Shown: positions 24,942 to 34,479, counted from the stretch's first letter. The stretch is DNA of 64,000 bases from Streptomyces vilmorinianum (GCF_005517195.1 NZ_CP040244.1:434001-498000); one strand, 5' to 3'. The notes: generated by a model not told the origin, from the sequence alone. Translations and numbers: made by a program.

Positions 24942-26186
24942 CTACGCCGCCGCGTGGAACAGCGCGGCGGCCTCGCCCCTGGAGCCCACCCCCAGCTTCG
25001 TCAGGATGTTGGCGACGTGGAACTTCACCGTGGACTCGCTGATGTGGAGCTCCTGCGCGATCTGCCGGTTGCGGTGGCCGAGCGCCAGGTGGGTCAGGAC
25101 CTCCAGTTCGCGGCCGCCCAGCCCGGTGAGCGGGTCCACGGCCGCGACCGGAGCGTCCGGCGCGGACAGCGGGATCACGGCCGTGATCGTCGTCCCCCAG
25201 CCGGGGACCGCGTCCATCTCCAGGCGCCCGCCCAGGACCTCCAGGCGGTCGGTGACGCTGCCCGCGCCCAGGGGGCACGCGTCCAGGGCGCCCGCGCCGT
25301 CGTCCCGTACCGCCGCCCGCAGCTCGTGCTCCGTGACCTGCCAGCCGACGTGGACCCGGCGCACCGAGTCCTGTTCCAGGACCACGAGCAGTAGCGCCCG
25401 GACGATCGCCCGCGCGCCGTGCGCCACGTCCGCCGCGAGCGAGCGCGGGGTGTCCGGCGGGCCGAGTTCGAGCTGTACGGGGCTGTGCCGCATCATCGTC
25501 CGCAGCCCGTCCGCGAGCCGGTCGAACGCCTCACGGGCCGGTTCCTCGGCGACCTCGCGGTCCCGCTTCGCCTCCGCCCGCATCTCGATCAGCGCGTTGA
25601 CGGCCAGATCGGTGGCGGTCACCCGGGCCGCCCCGTCGTCCACGGCCCGGCTGCGCAGCACCCCGAGGATCCCGGAGAGCGCCGCCGCGTGGGCCGTCGT
25701 CAGCTCGGCGATCACCCGCGCGCGCGTGTCGGCGGCCGAGCGCGAACGGGCCAGGGCGCCGGGCAGCGCCTCCACCGCGAACCGGTCGAAGTGGCTGGTC
25801 ACCAGGTCCCACAGGGCCTGGACGACCCCGAGGACCTCGCCTGGCACGGCCACGGCGCCGTCCTCCCGTACGAGCACGAGGACCGACCGGCGCGCGGTGG
25901 CGTCGCTGGTGACGGCGAGGACCTCGCGCTCGGCGCCGCCGACCGTCGCCCTGCCCTGCCAGGGGCTGCCGGGGGTGCCGGAGGCCAGCAGCGGGGTGAG
26001 CTCGGCGGCGGTGAGGAGGTCGGTGTCGCCGACCGCCTTGAAGGGGGAGTGGGCGCAGTGCGTGGAGAGTTCGGCGGCGGTCCGGTGCGGGACGAGCGGC
26101 GCCAGGGCCTGCGAGAGCCGGGGCAGGATCTGGCCGAGCGGCTGCCGGATGATCTCGTACGCGGTGGTCAGGGTGGTCGCGTCCAT
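24942..26186 (-). CDS. LuxR-type regulator with histidine-kinase-like ATPase middle region
   Basis: 414 residues. The last ~65 are a LuxR/FixJ helix-turn-helix (LGGRELEVLTHLALGHRNRQIAQ). Before it is a stretch resembling a HATPase domain (AAVRDDGAGALDACPLGAGSVTDRLEVLGGRLEMDAVPGWGT, shown here by its G-rich parts DDGAGA and PGWGT). The N-terminal ~160 residues look like a sensory domain. The kinase phospho-acceptor helix is not obvious. Thus sensing, ATP-binding-like and DNA-binding parts sit in one chain instead of a two-component pair. It diverges from the oxidoreductase at 26313 and may control it. Confidence 0.75.
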   Translation of the reverse strand: MDATTLTTAYEIIRQPLGQILPRLSQALAPLVPHRTAAELSTHCAHSPFKAVGDTDLLTAAELTPLLASGTPGSPWQGRATVGGAEREVLAVTSDATARRSVLVLVREDGAVAVPGEVLGVVQALWDLVTSHFDRFAVEALPGALARSRSAADTRARVIAELTTAHAAALSGILGVLRSRAVDDGAARVTATDLAVNALIEMRAEAKRDREVAEEPAREAFDRLADGLRTMMRHSPVQLELGPPDTPRSLAADVAHGARAIVRALLLVVLEQDSVRRVHVGWQVTEHELRAAVRDDGAGALDACPLGAGSVTDRLEVLGGRLEMDAVPGWGTTITAVIPLSAPDAPVAAVDPLTGLGGRELEVLTHLALGHRNRQIAQELHISESTVKFHVANILTKLGVGSRGEAAALFHAAA

Positions 26187-26312
26187 ACGAGGCAGCGTAG
26201 CCAGGGGACTTGAGGAGCAGGCTGGTCTTTCGGCCAGGCGGGACCGGCCGTTCGACTGGCCGGAGGGGCGGGGCCGTCGCCGGAAGCTGGAGGCCGACCT
26301 GAGGAGGATGCG

Positions 26313-27230
26313 ATGGAAGCGATCGTGTACGAGGAGTTCGGCGGCCCGGGCGTGCTGCGCCACCAGACGGGGGTGGCCGTCCCCGAGCCGGGCCGCGGCG
26401 AGGTCCGGGTGAAGGTGGCGGCGGTCGGCGTCAACCCGGTGGACCACAAGCGCCGTTACGGCTGGGTGGAGGAGTTCTACCCGACGACGTTCCCGGCCGT
26501 GCCCGGCCTGGAGTTCGCCGGGACGGTGGACGCGCTGGGTCCGGACGTGACCGGTGTCGAGGTCGGCGACGAGGTGCTCGGCTGGACGACGACGGGCGCG
26601 TACGCCGAGTACGCCCTGGCCGAGGTGTTCGTCCCCAAGCCGGCCGCCCTGTCCTGGGAACAGGCGGCGAGCCTCCCGGTGGCCGGCGAGACGGCCGCCC
26701 GTGTCCTCGCCCTGCTGGACCTGAAGGAGGGCGAGACCCTGCTCCTGCACGGCGCGGCGGGCGCGGTCGGCTCGGTCGCCGTCCAGCTGGCGGTCGCGGC
26801 GGGCGCCACGGTGATCGGCACGGCCTCGGAGTCCAACCACGCGTACCTGCGCGACCTGGGCGCGATCCCGCTGACGTACGGCGACGGCCTTGCGGACCGC
26901 GTCCGGTCGGCGGCGCCGGCGGGCGTGGACGCGGTCTTCGACGCGGCGGGCCACGACACGCTGCCGGTGTCGATCGAGCTGATGGCGGGCCGCACGGACC
27001 GCATCGTCACGATCGCGGCGACGGACGCGGCGACCCACGGCATCACCTTCACGGGCGCCACCGCGCCCCCCGACGTGGTGCGCGCCTCGCTGACCACCCA
27101 GACCACCCTCATGACACAGGGCCGCCTCTCGATCCGCCTGGCGGAGACCCTCCCCCTGAAGGAGGCCCCAAGGGCCCAGGAACTGAGCGAATCGGGCCAC
27201 GCCCGGGGCAAGTTGATCCTGCTCCCGTAG
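26313..27230 (+). CDS. NADP-dependent quinone oxidoreductase-like MDR protein
   Basis: 305 residues of the medium-chain dehydrogenase/reductase superfamily. The Rossmann motif is HGAAGAVGSVAVQ. The zinc ligands of true alcohol dehydrogenases are missing, so this is the zinc-free quinone oxidoreductase branch. The N-terminal GroES-like part contains VKVAAVGVNPVDHKRRYG. The ATG follows GAGGATGC. It is divergent from the LuxR-type regulator, with 126 bases between. Confidence 0.88.
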   Translation: MEAIVYEEFGGPGVLRHQTGVAVPEPGRGEVRVKVAAVGVNPVDHKRRYGWVEEFYPTTFPAVPGLEFAGTVDALGPDVTGVEVGDEVLGWTTTGAYAEYALAEVFVPKPAALSWEQAASLPVAGETAARVLALLDLKEGETLLLHGAAGAVGSVAVQLAVAAGATVIGTASESNHAYLRDLGAIPLTYGDGLADRVRSAAPAGVDAVFDAAGHDTLPVSIELMAGRTDRIVTIAATDAATHGITFTGATAPPDVVRASLTTQTTLMTQGRLSIRLAETLPLKEAPRAQELSESGHARGKLILLP

Positions 27231-27339
27231 CGCTGCGCGGCACCCGGCCGGCCTCCTCGGGTGAGGCACTCGTGAGAAGCTGCTGACCGGCGGCGGCAGG
27301 GGACCCGTGCCGCCGCGTACGGAACAGGGGGGAATTTCC

Positions 27340-28296
27340 ATGATCATCACTCGACGCAAGCGGGCGCTCCGGGGCGCGCTCGTCGCCGCGGCCGTCACGG
27401 CCGCCCTCGCCACCACCGCCGGTACGGCCTTCGCCTCCGGCGACCCGGCCGAGGCCGAGGCCGCTGCCGCCACCGAGCAGCAGGCCCAGGACGTCCGGAG
27501 CCCGGAGCCGCGCGCCGCCGGGGCGGCGGGCGCGGACGCGGCCGCTCCGGTGGAAACGCCCAGCTTCGCCATGACGGCCGTCCACAAGCAGAACTTCCGG
27601 CTGTACCACTACTACCCGGACCGCGCGGGCGGCTTCGATCCCCGGTACGACGTGGGCGTCAGCTTCGAGGGCTTCGCCGACTCGATCAACGTCGACAACG
27701 ACAAGGACGGGTACAGCGACGGCACCTGGAGCGTCTACAAGGACGGCAGGCTGACCTACAGCTACATCGACGACGACCTCAAGTACCACAGCAAGCAGGT
27801 CGGCACGAGCTGGAACATCTACACCACGGTCCTCTCCCCGGGCAGCCTCGGCGGAGCCCAGGAGGCCGACCTCATCGGCCTCGACAAGGCCGGTGTTCTG
27901 TGGGGATACCTCGCCTACCCGGACGGCTCCCTCACCCCGCGCGTGCGCATCGGCGGAGGCTGGGGCCAGTACACCCAGCTCGCCGGCCAGGGTGATCTGA
28001 CCGGCGACGGCAAGGCCGACATCGTCGCCCGGGACACGTCCGGCGTCCTGTGGCTCTACAAGGGCACGGGCGACTACAAGGCCCCCTTCGCGCCCCGCAC
28101 GAGGATCGGCGCCGGCTGGAACGTGTACGACCGGCTGCTGTCGGTCGGCGACCTCGACGCCGACGGCAGGTCGGACCTGATCGCGCGCAAGCCGAACGGT
28201 GACCTGTACCGGTACTCGGGCACGGGCGACGCCCAGGCCGTCTACCAGCAGCCGGTCAAGATCGGCTGGGGGTTCCAGATCTACAACCTGCTGTAG
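27340..28296 (+). CDS. Secreted FG-GAP/VCBS repeat protein
   Basis: 318 residues. A Sec signal peptide (RRKRALRGALVAAAVTAALA, cleavage after AFA) is followed by an Ala/Glu-rich linker. Then come four or so beta-propeller repeats with the calcium-type motif DxDxDG or GDLTGDGKADIVARD (for example GDLDADGRSDLIARK near the end). Such propellers are common in secreted streptomycete proteins and bind cell-surface or sugar ligands. No enzymatic domain is seen. GGGGGGAA precedes the ATG. Confidence 0.85.
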   Translation: MIITRRKRALRGALVAAAVTAALATTAGTAFASGDPAEAEAAAATEQQAQDVRSPEPRAAGAAGADAAAPVETPSFAMTAVHKQNFRLYHYYPDRAGGFDPRYDVGVSFEGFADSINVDNDKDGYSDGTWSVYKDGRLTYSYIDDDLKYHSKQVGTSWNIYTTVLSPGSLGGAQEADLIGLDKAGVLWGYLAYPDGSLTPRVRIGGGWGQYTQLAGQGDLTGDGKADIVARDTSGVLWLYKGTGDYKAPFAPRTRIGAGWNVYDRLLSVGDLDADGRSDLIARKPNGDLYRYSGTGDAQAVYQQPVKIGWGFQIYNLL

Positions 28297-28351
28297 CGGT
28301 ACGCGGCGACAGGACGGGCCTCGACCTCACCCGCGCCGCCCGGAACGAGGG

Positions 28352-28390
28352 CGGGGCGGTGACCCGGCTCCGACCCCGGTCACCGCCCCG
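28352..28390. terminator. Bidirectional hairpin between convergent genes
   Basis: CGGGGCGGTGACC (28352-28364) pairs perfectly with GGTCACCGCCCCG (28378-28390) over 13 bp around a 13-base loop, between the FG-GAP gene and the minus-strand ABC permease. Confidence 0.85.
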
Positions 28391-28410
28391 TTCCCACCCA
28401 CCTTCCCCGC

Positions 28411-30513
28411 TCAGCGCGTCAGGCGCCACGCGGGGAGGGCCGCGGCGGTGATCGCGACCGCCCCGCACAGGCCCGCCGTCGCCGCCACCGTGCCCCAGGG
28501 GACGGACAGGGCGACCGGTGCCGACAGGGCGGCGAGCGCCGCACCCGCACCCGCCAGGACGACCGCGGTCACGGCCAGGCCCAGGACCGCCCCGATCGCC
28601 ACCGCCAGGCCCGCCTCGCCCGTCACGACCCGCAGGATCTGCGCCCGCGTGGCCCCGGCCAGCCGGAGCGAGGCCAGCTCCCCGCCCCGTACGGACGTCG
28701 CCATCAGCAGCGTGTTGCCCAGCGCGATCACCGTGTAGACGAGCGCGATGCCGAGGACCAGGAGCAGTCCCAGCCGGGTCTGCCGGCTGGTCGCCGGGTG
28801 GCTGGCGGCCGCCCACTGCTCCACCGTGCGCACCGTCCCGCCCGCCGCCGCGAGGGCCTCCGGCGCCGTGCCCGCCGCCGCCTCGATCCGGTCCACCGTC
28901 GCGCCCGGCGCGTTCGCCCGCGTCACGTACGGCCCGTTGTCGCCCGTCCCGAGCGCCAGGACCGCCACGACCCGCAGCTTCACCGGCCCGCTCCCGTCCG
29001 CGAGCCACACCTCGACGGCATCGCCGACCGTCCGCCGCTCCCACTCCTCGTTGACGACGATCGAGCGGTCGTCGAGGTCCCGTACGTCCCCGGCCACCAC
29101 CGGCAGCCGCGCCAGGTCCGCGAAGGCCGCCGGGTCGGCCACCGCCCGCGCCCCGTACTTCACGAGCGCCTCGGCCCCGTCCCGTACGAAGACGGAGGTG
29201 GCGCCCGTCGCCGACGCACCGGCCACGGCGGGCACCGGCAGCCGCAGGTCCTCGCCGCTCACCACCCACTCCGCGCGCGTCTGCTCCCGCGCCTCCGCCG
29301 CCTTCGCGCTCGTCACCGTCGTCGCCGAGCCCAGCAGCGAGCCGGCCAGCGCGACCGTGACGAGGACGGGCGCGGCGACGGCGGCGGTACGGCGTACGGC
29401 CGCCGCGCTGTTCTCCCGTACGAGCGTCCCGGTCGCCCCTGGCAGCCGAACCGCACGCGCCACCGGCCGGACGAGGAGCGGGGCGAGCAGCGCGACTCCC
29501 GTGATCAGGAGCATCGGCAGGGTCGTGTACGTCTTGCGCTTGAGCAGCTGCGACGGCTCGGTGACGCCCGTCCACACGAGCAGCCCGACGCCCGCCACCA
29601 GCAGCCCTCCCCCGAGCAGGGCGCGCCCGAGCGGCAGGACGTCGGTGTCGACGTCCGCCTCCCGCAGCGCGGCCGTCGGGCCGACCTTCCCGGCCCGGCG
29701 GGAGGCGGCGACCGCTCCGGCCAGGGCGACGCTCACCCCCGTCCAGAAGGCGGCGTGCAGCGGCCGGCCGGCGGCGCCGATCGCGAACCAGTCGGGAGCG
29801 AGATCGCCGTCGACGAGCACCCGCGCCAGCCACGGCGCCCCCCACGCGCCGAGCGCGCACCCGGCGGCCGAGGCGAGGACCCCGACGCCCGCCGCCTCGG
29901 CGAGCAGCATCCGCCGCACCTGCCCGGGGGTCGTCCCGGCGGTGCGCAGCAGCCCGAACTCGCGCCGCCGCAGGGCGACCGCGAACGCGAAGGTGGAGGC
30001 GACGACGAAGACGGAGACGAAGGTGGTGACGCCACCGGCGGTGCCGAGGAGGGAGTTGAGGGCGACGAGCGCCTCGGCGTCCCGCTCCGGCTCGGGGTCG
30101 GCGAGCCGCCGGTCGTCCCCGGTGAGCACCTGGGCGCGGTCGCCGACGAGGGTACGGATCTCGGCGGCGGGGCCGTGGACGCCGACGGCGTCGGGACCAC
30201 CGGCGGTGGTGACGGTCCAGCGGGCCCGAAGCTCGCGCAGCAGTTCGATATCCACAGGCTGTGGACGGTCGAGCCGCTGCGAGACGGAGGCCGTGCCCGG
30301 ACCCCGCCGTACGTCGACGGTGACCGCGTCCCGCCCCTTCACGACCACCGGCGCGGACGCGAACCGCTGCGGTGCACGCTCCGGGGCGTCGAAGGTCGAG
30401 GCGAGGCCGAGGCCCATGGTGGTGAGGAGCCCCACGCCGAGGGCGAGGGCGACGAAGCTGCCGAGGAAGGCGGCCCAGCGGGCCCGCAGCCCGGAGAGGA
30501 CGACGGTCAGCAT
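28411..30513 (-). CDS. FtsX-like ABC transporter permease (MacB/LolCE type)
   Basis: 700 residues. One membrane segment at the N-terminus (FLGSFVALALGVGLLTTM), then a ~150-residue outside domain, a block of four segments around 200-400, a second outside domain, and three closing segments, i.e. a duplicated FtsX arrangement. Such permeases export lipids, lipoproteins or antimicrobial peptides or act in peptide sensing. Its start overlaps the end of the ATP-binding gene by 7 bases, so the two are coupled. Confidence 0.88.
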   Translation of the reverse strand: MLTVVLSGLRARWAAFLGSFVALALGVGLLTTMGLGLASTFDAPERAPQRFASAPVVVKGRDAVTVDVRRGPGTASVSQRLDRPQPVDIELLRELRARWTVTTAGGPDAVGVHGPAAEIRTLVGDRAQVLTGDDRRLADPEPERDAEALVALNSLLGTAGGVTTFVSVFVVASTFAFAVALRRREFGLLRTAGTTPGQVRRMLLAEAAGVGVLASAAGCALGAWGAPWLARVLVDGDLAPDWFAIGAAGRPLHAAFWTGVSVALAGAVAASRRAGKVGPTAALREADVDTDVLPLGRALLGGGLLVAGVGLLVWTGVTEPSQLLKRKTYTTLPMLLITGVALLAPLLVRPVARAVRLPGATGTLVRENSAAAVRRTAAVAAPVLVTVALAGSLLGSATTVTSAKAAEAREQTRAEWVVSGEDLRLPVPAVAGASATGATSVFVRDGAEALVKYGARAVADPAAFADLARLPVVAGDVRDLDDRSIVVNEEWERRTVGDAVEVWLADGSGPVKLRVVAVLALGTGDNGPYVTRANAPGATVDRIEAAAGTAPEALAAAGGTVRTVEQWAAASHPATSRQTRLGLLLVLGIALVYTVIALGNTLLMATSVRGGELASLRLAGATRAQILRVVTGEAGLAVAIGAVLGLAVTAVVLAGAGAALAALSAPVALSVPWGTVAATAGLCGAVAITAAALPAWRLTR

Positions 30514-31241
30514 GCGCGGACCCCCGTCTCCAGACCGGCCATGCGGGCCGCGACCGCCTCGACCGTGGGCTCGTACAGCTCCCCCTCCACCCGCCCGTCG
30601 ACGAGGAACACCACCCGGTCCGCCCGCGCCGCCGCCACCGGGTCGTGCGTCACCATGACGATCGTCTGGCCGTCCCGGTCCACCAGCTCCCGCAGCATCG
30701 TCAGCACCTCACGGCTGGTGGTGGAGTCCAGGGCGCCCGTCGGCTCGTCCCCGAAGAGGACGGCCGGCCGGGTGATCAACGCCCGGGCGATCGCGACCCG
30801 TTGCTGCTGGCCACCGGACAGCTCCCCGGGCCGGTGCCTCTCCCGCCCGCCGAGCCCGACCCGTTCCAGCGCCTCCCGCACCTCGGTACGGGACGGGCGG
30901 CGCCCCGCCAGCCGCAGCGGCAGGGCCACGTTCTGCGCGGCCGTGAGCGAGGGCAGCAGGTTGAACGACTGGAAGACGAATCCGATCCGGTCCCGCCGCA
31001 GCAGCGTGAGCCGCCGCTCGCTCAGCCCCTCCAGGGCGACCCCGCCCACCTCGACCGTCCCGCCGGTGGGCCGGTCGAGACCCGCCGCGCACTGCAGCAG
31101 CGTGGACTTGCCGGAACCGGAGGGCCCCATGACGGCCGTGAAGGTGCCGGTACGGAAGGCGAGGTCGACGCCGTCGAGGGCGCGGACGTCGCGGTGATGG
31201 CGGCGGAGGCGGGTGAGTCGTACGGCGGTCGTCGAAGTCAT
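30507..31241 (-). CDS. ABC transporter ATP-binding protein (LolD/MacB type)
   Basis: 244 residues with Walker A GPSGSGKST, signature LSGGQQQR, Walker B VLFGDEPTGALD and switch histidine VTHDP. It powers the FtsX-like permease encoded immediately downstream, whose start overlaps this gene's end. No linked two-component system is seen, so control is not evident. Confidence 0.93.
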   Translation of the reverse strand: MTSTTAVRLTRLRRHHRDVRALDGVDLAFRTGTFTAVMGPSGSGKSTLLQCAAGLDRPTGGTVEVGGVALEGLSERRLTLLRRDRIGFVFQSFNLLPSLTAAQNVALPLRLAGRRPSRTEVREALERVGLGGRERHRPGELSGGQQQRVAIARALITRPAVLFGDEPTGALDSTTSREVLTMLRELVDRDGQTIVMVTHDPVAAARADRVVFLVDGRVEGELYEPTVEAVAARMAGLETGVRAC

Positions 31242-31311
31242 GCCTCAAGCCAACCGTCCGCCCGCCCGCCGATCACGACCGCTGGCGGGCGTCTGCGGGG
31301 TATGCCTGGCC

Positions 31312-32124
31312 CTACCCCTGGCGTACGGCCGCCACGAACACCTCGACCGCGTCCAGCGGCTCACGGCCAAGGAGATCCCGCAGGTCGCTCTTCACCCCAC
31401 TCCCGTCCATGAAGCCGTGGGCGATGGCCGAGTACGTCCCCGTCAGCATCGGCACCTGGAAGGCCACGGCCCCGGACGCGGCGATCGCGGTACGCGCCTC
31501 GGCGAGCGTGCCGGGTGCGTACGCGGCGCCGAGCGCGGCCGCCAGGTCGGCACCGCCGACGGGGCGTTCGCCGACGAGCTCGTACGTGCGGCCCGCGTGC
31601 GCGGCCGGGTCGGTGGCGACGGTCACCGCGATCTCGGCGAGGTCCTCGCGGGCGACGGCGGCGAGACGGCCCTCGCCGAGGGGGCCGGTGATGCGGTTGT
31701 CGGCGTCGGGTGTGGCGATCCAGGTCAGGAACTCGGCGTAGAGGCCGTTGCGCAGGACGGTCCACGCGACGGTCGACCGCCGGAGCCGCCGCTCGGTCCA
31801 GCGGTGGGCGAGGGCGTACGTGAGGTGGTCGCCGTCGCCGGAGAGGCTGGTGTAGACGATGTGGCCGACCCCGGCCCGCTCGGCGGCGGAGATGGCGGCC
31901 TCGTGGCGGGCGATGACCGTGTCGTCCTCCCCGTAACCGGCGGAGATCAGCAGCAGCGTGTCCACCCCGGCGAAGGCGTCCGGCAGGGTGGCCGGGTCGT
32001 CGAAGTCGACGAGGCGGGTGCCGGGCAGTCCGGCGCGGGTGCCGAGAACGACGTCGTCACGGCCGGCGAGGCGCTCCGCGACAAGCGTGCCGAGACCGCC
32101 GGAGACACCGGTGACGAGCAGCAT
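31312..32124 (-). CDS. NmrA-like NAD(P)-binding protein (QOR2 type)
   Basis: 270 residues. The N-terminal Rossmann motif is VTGVSGGLG. The chain resembles NAD(P)H:quinone oxidoreductase 2 and NmrA redox sensors, with GVGHIVYTSLSG in the middle. No SDR Tyr-x3-Lys pair is obvious, typical for this group. It is transcribed away from an HxlR regulator gene 85 bases upstream, the usual arrangement for HxlR-controlled, aldehyde- or quinone-responsive oxidoreductases. Confidence 0.85.
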   Translation of the reverse strand: MLLVTGVSGGLGTLVAERLAGRDDVVLGTRAGLPGTRLVDFDDPATLPDAFAGVDTLLLISAGYGEDDTVIARHEAAISAAERAGVGHIVYTSLSGDGDHLTYALAHRWTERRLRRSTVAWTVLRNGLYAEFLTWIATPDADNRITGPLGEGRLAAVAREDLAEIAVTVATDPAAHAGRTYELVGERPVGGADLAAALGAAYAPGTLAEARTAIAASGAVAFQVPMLTGTYSAIAHGFMDGSGVKSDLRDLLGREPLDAVEVFVAAVRQG

Positions 32125-32209
32125 GATTCCCCCTGATTTCGTGATCGCGATCGTGTTCGGTGAGGATCATTCTGGTGAGGCGGACCCGATCGCGTAAGGA
32201 GGCACATTC
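32125..32209. promoter_or_regulatory. Divergent promoter/operator region of the NmrA-like and HxlR genes
   Basis: Contains a perfect 10-bp palindrome GATCGCGATC at 32143-32152, close to the NmrA-like start at 32124. A position like this suits an HxlR operator, but binding by the adjacent regulator is inferred from layout only. Confidence 0.4.
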
Positions 32210-32611
32210 ATGTCAGTGGGGCACACCGAGGTAACCACCGAGGTCACCACCGACCCTCTGGTGAGCTGCGCGGAGGAGTGCGGGGTACGGGACGTCCAGG
32301 ACCGGCTCGGCGACAAGTGGACCGTGCACGTGGTGGTCGAACTGGCGGCGGGGGCGCGGCGGTTCAAGGAACTCCAGCGGCTCGTCACCGGCATCTCGCA
32401 GCGGATGCTCACGCTGACGTTGCGCCGCCTGGAGCGGGACGGACTGGTCACGCGCACGGTGTATCCGACGACGCCGCCGCAGGTGGAGTACGAGCTGACG
32501 GAGACGGGGCACAGCATGACGCACCTGATCAAGCAGCTGATCGACTGGTCGCTCGACCACCGTGCGGTGATCGCCCGGTCGCGCGAGGAATGGGACGCGA
32601 AGCAGTCGTGA
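32210..32611 (+). CDS. HxlR-family winged-helix regulator
   Basis: 133 residues. The N-terminal cysteine context SCAEECGVRDVQDRLGDKW and the winged helix FKELQRLVTGISQRMLT identify the family. Many HxlR proteins sense aldehydes or quinones through this conserved Cys. It is divergent from the NmrA-like gene. The stop overlaps the GTG of the DUF2786 gene, so these two are co-transcribed although no functional link is known. Confidence 0.92.
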   Translation: MSVGHTEVTTEVTTDPLVSCAEECGVRDVQDRLGDKWTVHVVVELAAGARRFKELQRLVTGISQRMLTLTLRRLERDGLVTRTVYPTTPPQVEYELTETGHSMTHLIKQLIDWSLDHRAVIARSREEWDAKQS

Positions 32612-33741
32612 GCACGACGGTCGAGCGGGCCTTCGAGGCCCTCTACACGGACGACGACACGGCCCTGGACACGGCGGCTTCGCTGCTCGCCGCCGACAAG
32701 GCGGCGGACGCGGAACTGGCGCGCCGGGGCGAGGAGTTCGTCCGGCAGGCATGGCAGCGGGGCTGGCAGCCGGCGGATGTCCTACGGCTGGCGCGGCGGG
32801 ACCTGGAGGATCACCATGTCCGGCTCCTGGCCGCCCTGATCGCCGCGCAGACGGCGACGTACGCGACGCTCCCGCCACGCTGGGCCGCCCAGCTGGCCGA
32901 GTCGGCCGGGCCGGACGCGCGGGTGTGGCGCGCCGACCGCTTCTCGTACGCGACGGCGGTCCTCGAGCTGTACCGCCTGCTGGTCAGGCTCCCGTCCCTG
33001 GAACCGGTGGGTCCGGTGCCGGGGGACTCGCCGCTGCCGCCGCCGACGGCCGGGGAGCCCCGGATGCTGACCCGCGTGCGGGCCCTGCTCGCGAAGGCGG
33101 AGGCGACGGGCTACCCGGAGGAGGCGGAGGCGCTGACCGCCAAGGCCCAGGAGCTGATGGCCCGCCACAGCCTGGACGAGGCGGCGCTGGCGTCGCGTAC
33201 GGAGACGGGGGAGGCGCCGGGGGCGATCCGGATCGGGGTGGAGCCGCCGTACGAGCAGGCCAAGGCGATCCTGCTGGACGCGGTCGCGACGGCGAACCAC
33301 TGCCGGGCGGTGTGGAACGAGCCGTACGGCTTCTCGACGGTGGTCGGCTTCGAGGCGGACCTGGACCCGGTGGAGCTGCTCTACACCTCGCTCCTGGTGC
33401 AGGGCACGGCGGCGATGACGCGGGCGGAGGCGGAGCAGCGGGCGGGCGGCCGCAAGCGTACGAAGTCCTTCCGCCAGTCGTTCCTGCTGGCCTACGCGAA
33501 CCGCCTGGGCGCCCGCCTCGCGACCACGTCCCGCCGGGTCGCCGCCGAGACCCCGACCCTGCTCCCCGCCCTGGCCTCCCGCGAGGTCGCGGTCACCTCC
33601 CGCACGGACGAGATGTTCCCCGAGACGCGCACGACCCGCGTCCGCGCGATGTGGGACGAGGCGGGCTGGGCCCACGGCACGACGGCAGCGAACGCGGCGG
33701 GCCTGGGCCGGGGCCGCCCCGAGCTCCCCGACACCCCCTAG
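32608..33741 (+). CDS. DUF2786 domain protein
   Basis: 377 residues. The DUF2786 segment lies at ~150-195 (RVRALLAKAEATGYPEEAEA, ELMARHSLDEAAL) and is followed by a ~150-residue conserved C-terminal region (KSFRQSFLLAYANRLGARLA). Function is unknown; some members look DNA-associated. The start overlaps the HxlR stop as GTGA. Confidence 0.85.
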   Translation: MSTTVERAFEALYTDDDTALDTAASLLAADKAADAELARRGEEFVRQAWQRGWQPADVLRLARRDLEDHHVRLLAALIAAQTATYATLPPRWAAQLAESAGPDARVWRADRFSYATAVLELYRLLVRLPSLEPVGPVPGDSPLPPPTAGEPRMLTRVRALLAKAEATGYPEEAEALTAKAQELMARHSLDEAALASRTETGEAPGAIRIGVEPPYEQAKAILLDAVATANHCRAVWNEPYGFSTVVGFEADLDPVELLYTSLLVQGTAAMTRAEAEQRAGGRKRTKSFRQSFLLAYANRLGARLATTSRRVAAETPTLLPALASREVAVTSRTDEMFPETRTTRVRAMWDEAGWAHGTTAANAAGLGRGRPELPDTP

Positions 33742-33838
33742 CCGCGTCACGCGCATTTCTTTCCCGGGTATGTCATCCGGTAGTGCCCCAGGAGGAGTTG
33801 GAAGGAGTGGAGACCGCACACAACCCAGGAGCGTTCGC

Positions 33839-34423
33839 ATGAAGAAGTACCTGCTGGCCGCGGCCGTCGTCATGGCCGCCGTCGTGACCGCGGCGCCGAC
33901 GGCCATGGGCGCGCCCGCCGCACAGCTCGCCACGTCCACGTCCACGTCCGCGTCCGCGTCCGCGTCCACGACCACGTCCGCGAACTCGACCGCGAACTCG
34001 ACCACCCCCGCGACCCCGATCCGTACCGTGCAGCCCGGCGAGCGCGTGGACGCGGGTGGCGGCTGGACGATCTGGCTGACGGAGGAGGGCAAGTTCTGGT
34101 CGGGGCCCGACGGGTACGAGAACTTCCGCAGCGTCGTCGACGGCAACATCGACCTCTCCCAGCCGGGCGTCAGCCACCAGTCGGAGGGCGACGCGAACGG
34201 AGCCTTCCACTCGGGCCTGTACTACGGGACCCACAAGGCCGGCCGGGTGGAACTGACCGACTCGACCGGCAAGAAGACCGTCGCCGCGCTGCTGCAGCTC
34301 CCCGGCAAGCCGGGCTGGGGTGTCTGGTACGCCCACACCGGGCCCGCCGAGGGCGGCCCGAGCGTGGCGCTGTACGACCGTCAGGGCCGGCTCCTGGCCG
34401 AGCTGCCCGGGTGGGAGTTCTGA
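33839..34423 (+). CDS. Small secreted protein sharing its domain with the neighbouring membrane protein
   Basis: 194 residues. Signal peptide (KKYLLAAAVVMAAVVTAAP) followed by a Ser/Thr-rich linker (STSTSASASASTTTSANS) and a ~130-residue domain beginning RTVQPGERVDAGGGWTIWL and ending LLAELPGWEF. That domain is nearly the same as residues ~120-250 of the protein at 35096-35866; the stretch FWSGPDGYENFRSVVDGN is identical. Function is unknown. It may act as a soluble form of the membrane protein's outside domain, binding the same ligand. Confidence 0.75.
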   Translation: MKKYLLAAAVVMAAVVTAAPTAMGAPAAQLATSTSTSASASASTTTSANSTANSTTPATPIRTVQPGERVDAGGGWTIWLTEEGKFWSGPDGYENFRSVVDGNIDLSQPGVSHQSEGDANGAFHSGLYYGTHKAGRVELTDSTGKKTVAALLQLPGKPGWGVWYAHTGPAEGGPSVALYDRQGRLLAELPGWEF

Positions 34424-34430
34424 CGGCGGG

Positions 34431-34474
34431 CCGCGGCTGACCCGCGGCTGACCCGCGGCTGACCCGCAGCCGAC
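34431..34474 (+). repeat. Four tandem 11-bp units before a terminator
   Basis: CCGCGGCTGAC occurs three times in a row and once more in a diverged form (CCGCAGCCGAC) at 34464-34474, immediately after the secreted protein gene. No coding role is apparent. Confidence 0.9.
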
Positions 34475-34479
34475 CAGGG

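Noticed and set aside
24942..27587. Extension of the LuxR-type gene far upstream (to about 27587)
   Set aside because: The upstream part is antisense to the oxidoreductase and compositionally a shadow; the ATG at 26186 starts the sensible domain sequence.
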